Of a DNA stretch of 18,225 nt, positions 16,050-18,225 are shown one piece after another. A program made the translations under genes and the position numbers. The DNA comes from Desulfobacteraceae bacterium UBA2771. GTDB lineage: Bacteria > Desulfobacterota > Desulfobacteria > Desulfobacterales > Desulfosarcinaceae. Under the pieces are notes generated by a model that saw only the letters and a program-made list of their open reading frames with translations, was not told the origin of the DNA and made no database searches. The stretch is from assembly GCA_002352605.1 (NCBI GenBank), contig DEIP01000167.1, forward strand, positions 6,731 through 24,955, written 5' to 3'. Each line of letters begins with the position of its first letter. The first letter of the stretch is position 1.

Positions 16050-17687
16050 TTATTTTTTTACCTTGTATCCCGCCTCTTCTCGATCCCAAGTCTTTTTGTT
16101 AATGGCATCCGCCCTCAATCTATATTTCTCAATCTTATCCGTGGGTGTGCGTGGTAGATCCCTAAATTCAACATAGCGGGGAACCATATAGTAAGCCATC
16201 CTTTCCTGAGAATAGTCAAGGAGTTCCTCGGGGGGTAGTTCCTCGCCGGGTTTTAATTTCACAACAATCTTTAACTCATCTTCTCCCACCTCGGATTTTA
16301 CCGCTATGGCTGCAGATTCCACGATTTTGGGATGGGAATTGATTACCTTTTCAACCTCAAAGGAGGATATGTTTTCCCCTCTCCTTCTCAGATAATCCTT
16401 TGCCCTGTCCACGAAATAGAGATATCCGTCGGAATCGAATTTTCCCAGATCTCCGGTGTGGAAATAAAAATTTCTAAATGCTTCCAGGGTCTTTTCCGGC
16501 ATATTGATATATTCGGAAATCATAGAATATGGACGACTCGGCCTGCAGACAATCTCTCCCACCTCTCCGACCGGCATTTCATTGTCGTATTCATCAAGCA
16601 CTCTTACATCATATATCTCTTTATTTGCCCGGCCGCAGGAAGCCGCCTGATCCAACTTTCCTTCCGTTTTCAAGCGGTCCTGTTCCTCAGTGGTCATCCA
16701 GGTGACTCCAGAACACTCGCTCAACCCGAAGTATCCGCAGGTAATCTTAGTGTTGAACCGATTTTCAAAATCACTCCAGATATCCCTAGGGACCGGACCG
16801 CCAAAAAACAATCTTACCGGGTTATCAGCATCATCTTCTTTAGGGGGCTGGGCATTGACAAAGTGTAGTATTCCACCCAAATAGTGGGCGACAGTCGCCT
16901 TATGTTTTTTTATGTTATCCCAGAATCTACTGGCACTGAACCCTTCACCCATAGCATAGGTGGCATTATTAAGAAGGGTCAGCAGGGATGTAAACCGGTG
17001 GTTGGCATGGTACAGGGGGAAAAAGTTGTAAACTATGTCATCTTCCCGGTATCCAACAAACTTGATAATGTCGGTAGAGTATAGATAGAAACAGTTATGA
17101 GTCAGGACGACTCCTTTGGACGGACCGGTAGTACCGGAAGTGTAGATAATATGCAAAGGATCACGACTCTCCACCTTCTCCGGAGGAGTAAAGTCCGGAG
17201 ATTGATCAAGCAATTCAGTAAACGAATAGGTAGGGAATTTAAGGTTTGTTTTTAGATCGTTTCCTTCCGGAGAATAGATAATAACCTTTTCCAGGGCAGG
17301 TAATTCATCCTGGATACGCTCAATTCTATCCACATAGGACTCATCCACCACCAAGGCCTTAGCATCGGAATTGGTAATAAGGTGCCTTAAACCATCGCCT
17401 TTATAGCTGGTATTGGTGGGGGAATCCACCGCACCAATTTTGGCCAATCCAAACCAGGAATAAAGATATTCCGGGCAGTTATTCAGCATCACAGACACCT
17501 TATCCCCTTTTTTTATTCCCAAAGATAAAAATCCGTTGGCCACCCTGCTGGAATTGTCATGCATCTCCTGGTAGCTGATTTTCTCATCTCTAAAAAGAAG
17601 AAAAATTTTGTCCCGATTCAGCTTTGCCTTATCCTCTAAAATTGAGCCTATCGTTCTCTGATCATACTCTCTTTCGTAGTGCTTCAT
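16050..17687 (-). CDS. AMP-forming acyl-CoA synthetase/ligase
   Basis: A 545-residue ANL-superfamily enzyme that adenylates a carboxylate and transfers it to CoA. The P-loop YTSGTTGPSKG (182-192) is intact, with GYFGLSECSG (A5, Glu324), YFHTGD (A7, Asp413), the hinge after DRAKDYLRRRGENIS (430-441), and C-terminal RTPTDKIEKYRLR carrying the catalytic Lys518. The domain order and hinge sequence resemble crotonobetaine/carnitine-CoA ligase-like (CaiC) and AliA-type enzymes. The ribosome site AGGGAGGGAG is strong. As first gene of the minus-strand operon it probably defines the entry substrate, a carboxylic acid of unknown structure, perhaps alicyclic given the downstream genes. Confidence 0.93.
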   Translation of the reverse strand: MKHYEREYDQRTIGSILEDKAKLNRDKIFLLFRDEKISYQEMHDNSSRVANGFLSLGIKKGDKVSVMLNNCPEYLYSWFGLAKIGAVDSPTNTSYKGDGLRHLITNSDAKALVVDESYVDRIERIQDELPALEKVIIYSPEGNDLKTNLKFPTYSFTELLDQSPDFTPPEKVESRDPLHIIYTSGTTGPSKGVVLTHNCFYLYSTDIIKFVGYREDDIVYNFFPLYHANHRFTSLLTLLNNATYAMGEGFSASRFWDNIKKHKATVAHYLGGILHFVNAQPPKEDDADNPVRLFFGGPVPRDIWSDFENRFNTKITCGYFGLSECSGVTWMTTEEQDRLKTEGKLDQAASCGRANKEIYDVRVLDEYDNEMPVGEVGEIVCRPSRPYSMISEYINMPEKTLEAFRNFYFHTGDLGKFDSDGYLYFVDRAKDYLRRRGENISSFEVEKVINSHPKIVESAAIAVKSEVGEDELKIVVKLKPGEELPPEELLDYSQERMAYYMVPRYVEFRDLPRTPTDKIEKYRLRADAINKKTWDREEAGYKVKK

Positions 17688-17711
17688 TTAAGCTCCCTCC
17701 CTCCCGTGTTA

Positions 17712-17739
17712 AAGATAATCGAACCGCCTGATCGGGCAA
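17712..17739 (-). promoter_or_regulatory. Candidate promoter of the CoA operon
   Basis: On the minus strand TTGCCC (17739-17734) and TATCTT (17717-17712) are separated by 16 bp and lie 25 bp before the ligase ATG. Both boxes match the sigma-70 consensus only partly (4 of 6 each), and the leader would be short, so this is a weak candidate. Confidence 0.25.
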
Positions 17740-17836
17740 TAATTCATCAGCCCTGAAAACGCTATACCCGGTTCCTCAATATGCCTGGAATCTGATGATT
17801 AAAATCAGTGCTTCAGGTATTTTTCAAGATCACGGC

Positions 17837-17860
17837 GTCACTATTGGCCACAGGAGTGAC
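17837..17860. repeat. Inverted repeat GTCACT/AGTGAC
   Basis: GTCACT (17837-17842) and AGTGAC (17855-17860) are perfect inverted arms with a 12-bp spacer, followed by a further direct copy of AGTGAC (17864-17869). It may be a regulator site next to the tandem repeat; no known operator was recognised. Confidence 0.35.
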
Positions 17861-17871
17861 ACAAGTGACAA

Positions 17872-17911
17872 AAAAACATTTGTTATTATCTAAAAACATC
17901 CGTTATTATCT
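17872..17911 (+). repeat. Tandem 20-bp direct repeat containing two AACA-N3-GTTATT sites
   Basis: Two adjacent 20-bp units (17872-17891 and 17892-17911) differ only at two neighbouring positions (TT against CC). Each contains one copy of AACA-N3-GTTATT (17875-17887, 17895-17907). The 20-bp phasing, close to two helical turns, would place two bound regulators on the same DNA face. Confidence 0.7.
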
Positions 17912-18143
17912 ATTACGTACCCAAGCATCCTACGCATAAATTGTCAAGAACAAAATATTAAACTGAACTTCAGCGATAAAAATTCAAAAAGTCAATAAAA
18001 ACGGCCCACTACTACAGCAAAAAAATCTTGACACTATCGAATGAATATTTGCCTGGTTTAGCCATTTTTATCATCTGCGGCATTGCCACTCAAAAAGCCT
18101 GAAAAATTTCCTTGACATTCAAAACAGGGGTTGTTAGGAGAAT

Positions 18144-18156
18144 AACAGATGTTATT
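18144..18156 (+). promoter_or_regulatory. AACA-N3-GTTATT site 3 (operator candidate)
   Basis: This copy lies in a perfect palindrome, AATAAC-AGAT-GTTATT (18141-18156), the best dyad of the four. It lies 24 bp after a TTGACA box on the plus strand, where a bound regulator could block or activate transcription toward the right edge. Confidence 0.5.
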
Positions 18157-18192
18157 TTATGAATGGGTTGATAAAGAGGCTGTTGAATACAT

Positions 18193-18205
18193 AACAATAG
18201 TTATT
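18193..18205 (+). promoter_or_regulatory. AACA-N3-GTTATT site 4 (operator candidate)
   Basis: The dyad ATAAC-AATA-GTTAT (18191-18204) contains the fourth copy of the motif. It is 49 bp from site 3, start to start, near the right window edge. Confidence 0.5.
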
Positions 18206-18225
18206 ATAACCATTCTGTACATATT

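Larger units (their letters stand above)
17688..18225. other. AT-rich noncoding region upstream of the CoA operon
   Basis: 538 bp without a credible coding frame on either strand. It holds the leader of the ligase gene, a tandem 20-bp repeat, an inverted repeat and four copies of AACA-N3-GTTATT, listed separately. TTGACA boxes occur on the plus strand at 18028-18033 and 18112-18117, but neither has a good -10 at normal spacing. It is probably the intergenic region between this operon and a gene beyond the right edge. Confidence 0.6.

Noticed and set aside
17872..17911. Tandem 20-bp repeats as the start of a CRISPR array
   Set aside because: Only two units without spacers; the repeats are adjacent and AT-rich, which fits regulator sites better.
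18112..18140. TTGACA at 18112 as a complete plus-strand promoter
   Set aside because: No acceptable -10 box at 16-18 bp spacing.

Overview
The window looks like a chromosomal segment of an anaerobic, sulfate-reducer-like member of the Desulfobacterota. This is inferred from the gene content: an octaheme c-type cytochrome, a class II superoxide reductase, a NifU-type scaffold, a DUF5320 protein, and a CoA-thioester operon with an iron-sulfur-flavoprotein-like reductase. No rRNA or taxonomic marker is present, so the assignment is tentative. No tRNA, CRISPR array or intact mobile element was found.

Layout. Positions 1-850 hold the Gly/Arg-rich tail of a gene cut by the window edge, a DUF5320 protein, a large hairpin, and a decayed metallo-beta-lactamase-fold fragment. 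A GNAT acetyltransferase follows on the minus strand (853-1311). Positions 1491-4833 (minus) form a compact three-gene unit: a small UxxC thioredoxin-like ORF, a family 5 periplasmic solute-binding protein without permeases, and an octaheme tetrathionate-reductase-like cytochrome. Both redox genes carry an in-frame UGA where a cysteine is expected. Each UGA is followed at 20-24 nt by a hairpin with an AGGU or AGUU apical loop, which fits a bacterial SECIS. This putative selenocysteine operon is the most striking content of the window. Upstream of it (4829-5374) lie wrecks of a cation-diffusion-facilitator/NifX fusion and possibly a transposase.

Positions 5631-9899 (plus) carry superoxide reductase, an Fe-S scaffold, a radical SAM protein, an FAD amine-oxidase-family protein and an LpxR-like outer-membrane lipid A deacylase. 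Positions 10109-17687 (minus) are seven genes in one direction, in transcription order: acyl-CoA ligase, alpha/beta hydrolase, acyl-CoA dehydrogenase, flavoprotein reductase with Cys-rich tail, zinc alcohol dehydrogenase, enoyl/dienoyl-CoA hydratase, and a CBS-ACT regulator. Together they could activate a carboxylic acid to its CoA thioester, desaturate it, hydrate it and oxidise it. Similarity of the hydratase and dehydrogenase to cyclohexadienoyl-CoA hydratase and 6-hydroxycyclohexenoyl-CoA dehydrogenase suggests an alicyclic or aromatic-derived acid, but this is inference. The 538 bp upstream of the ligase is noncoding and AT-rich, and carries four copies of the motif AACA-N3-GTTATT, a likely operator cluster.
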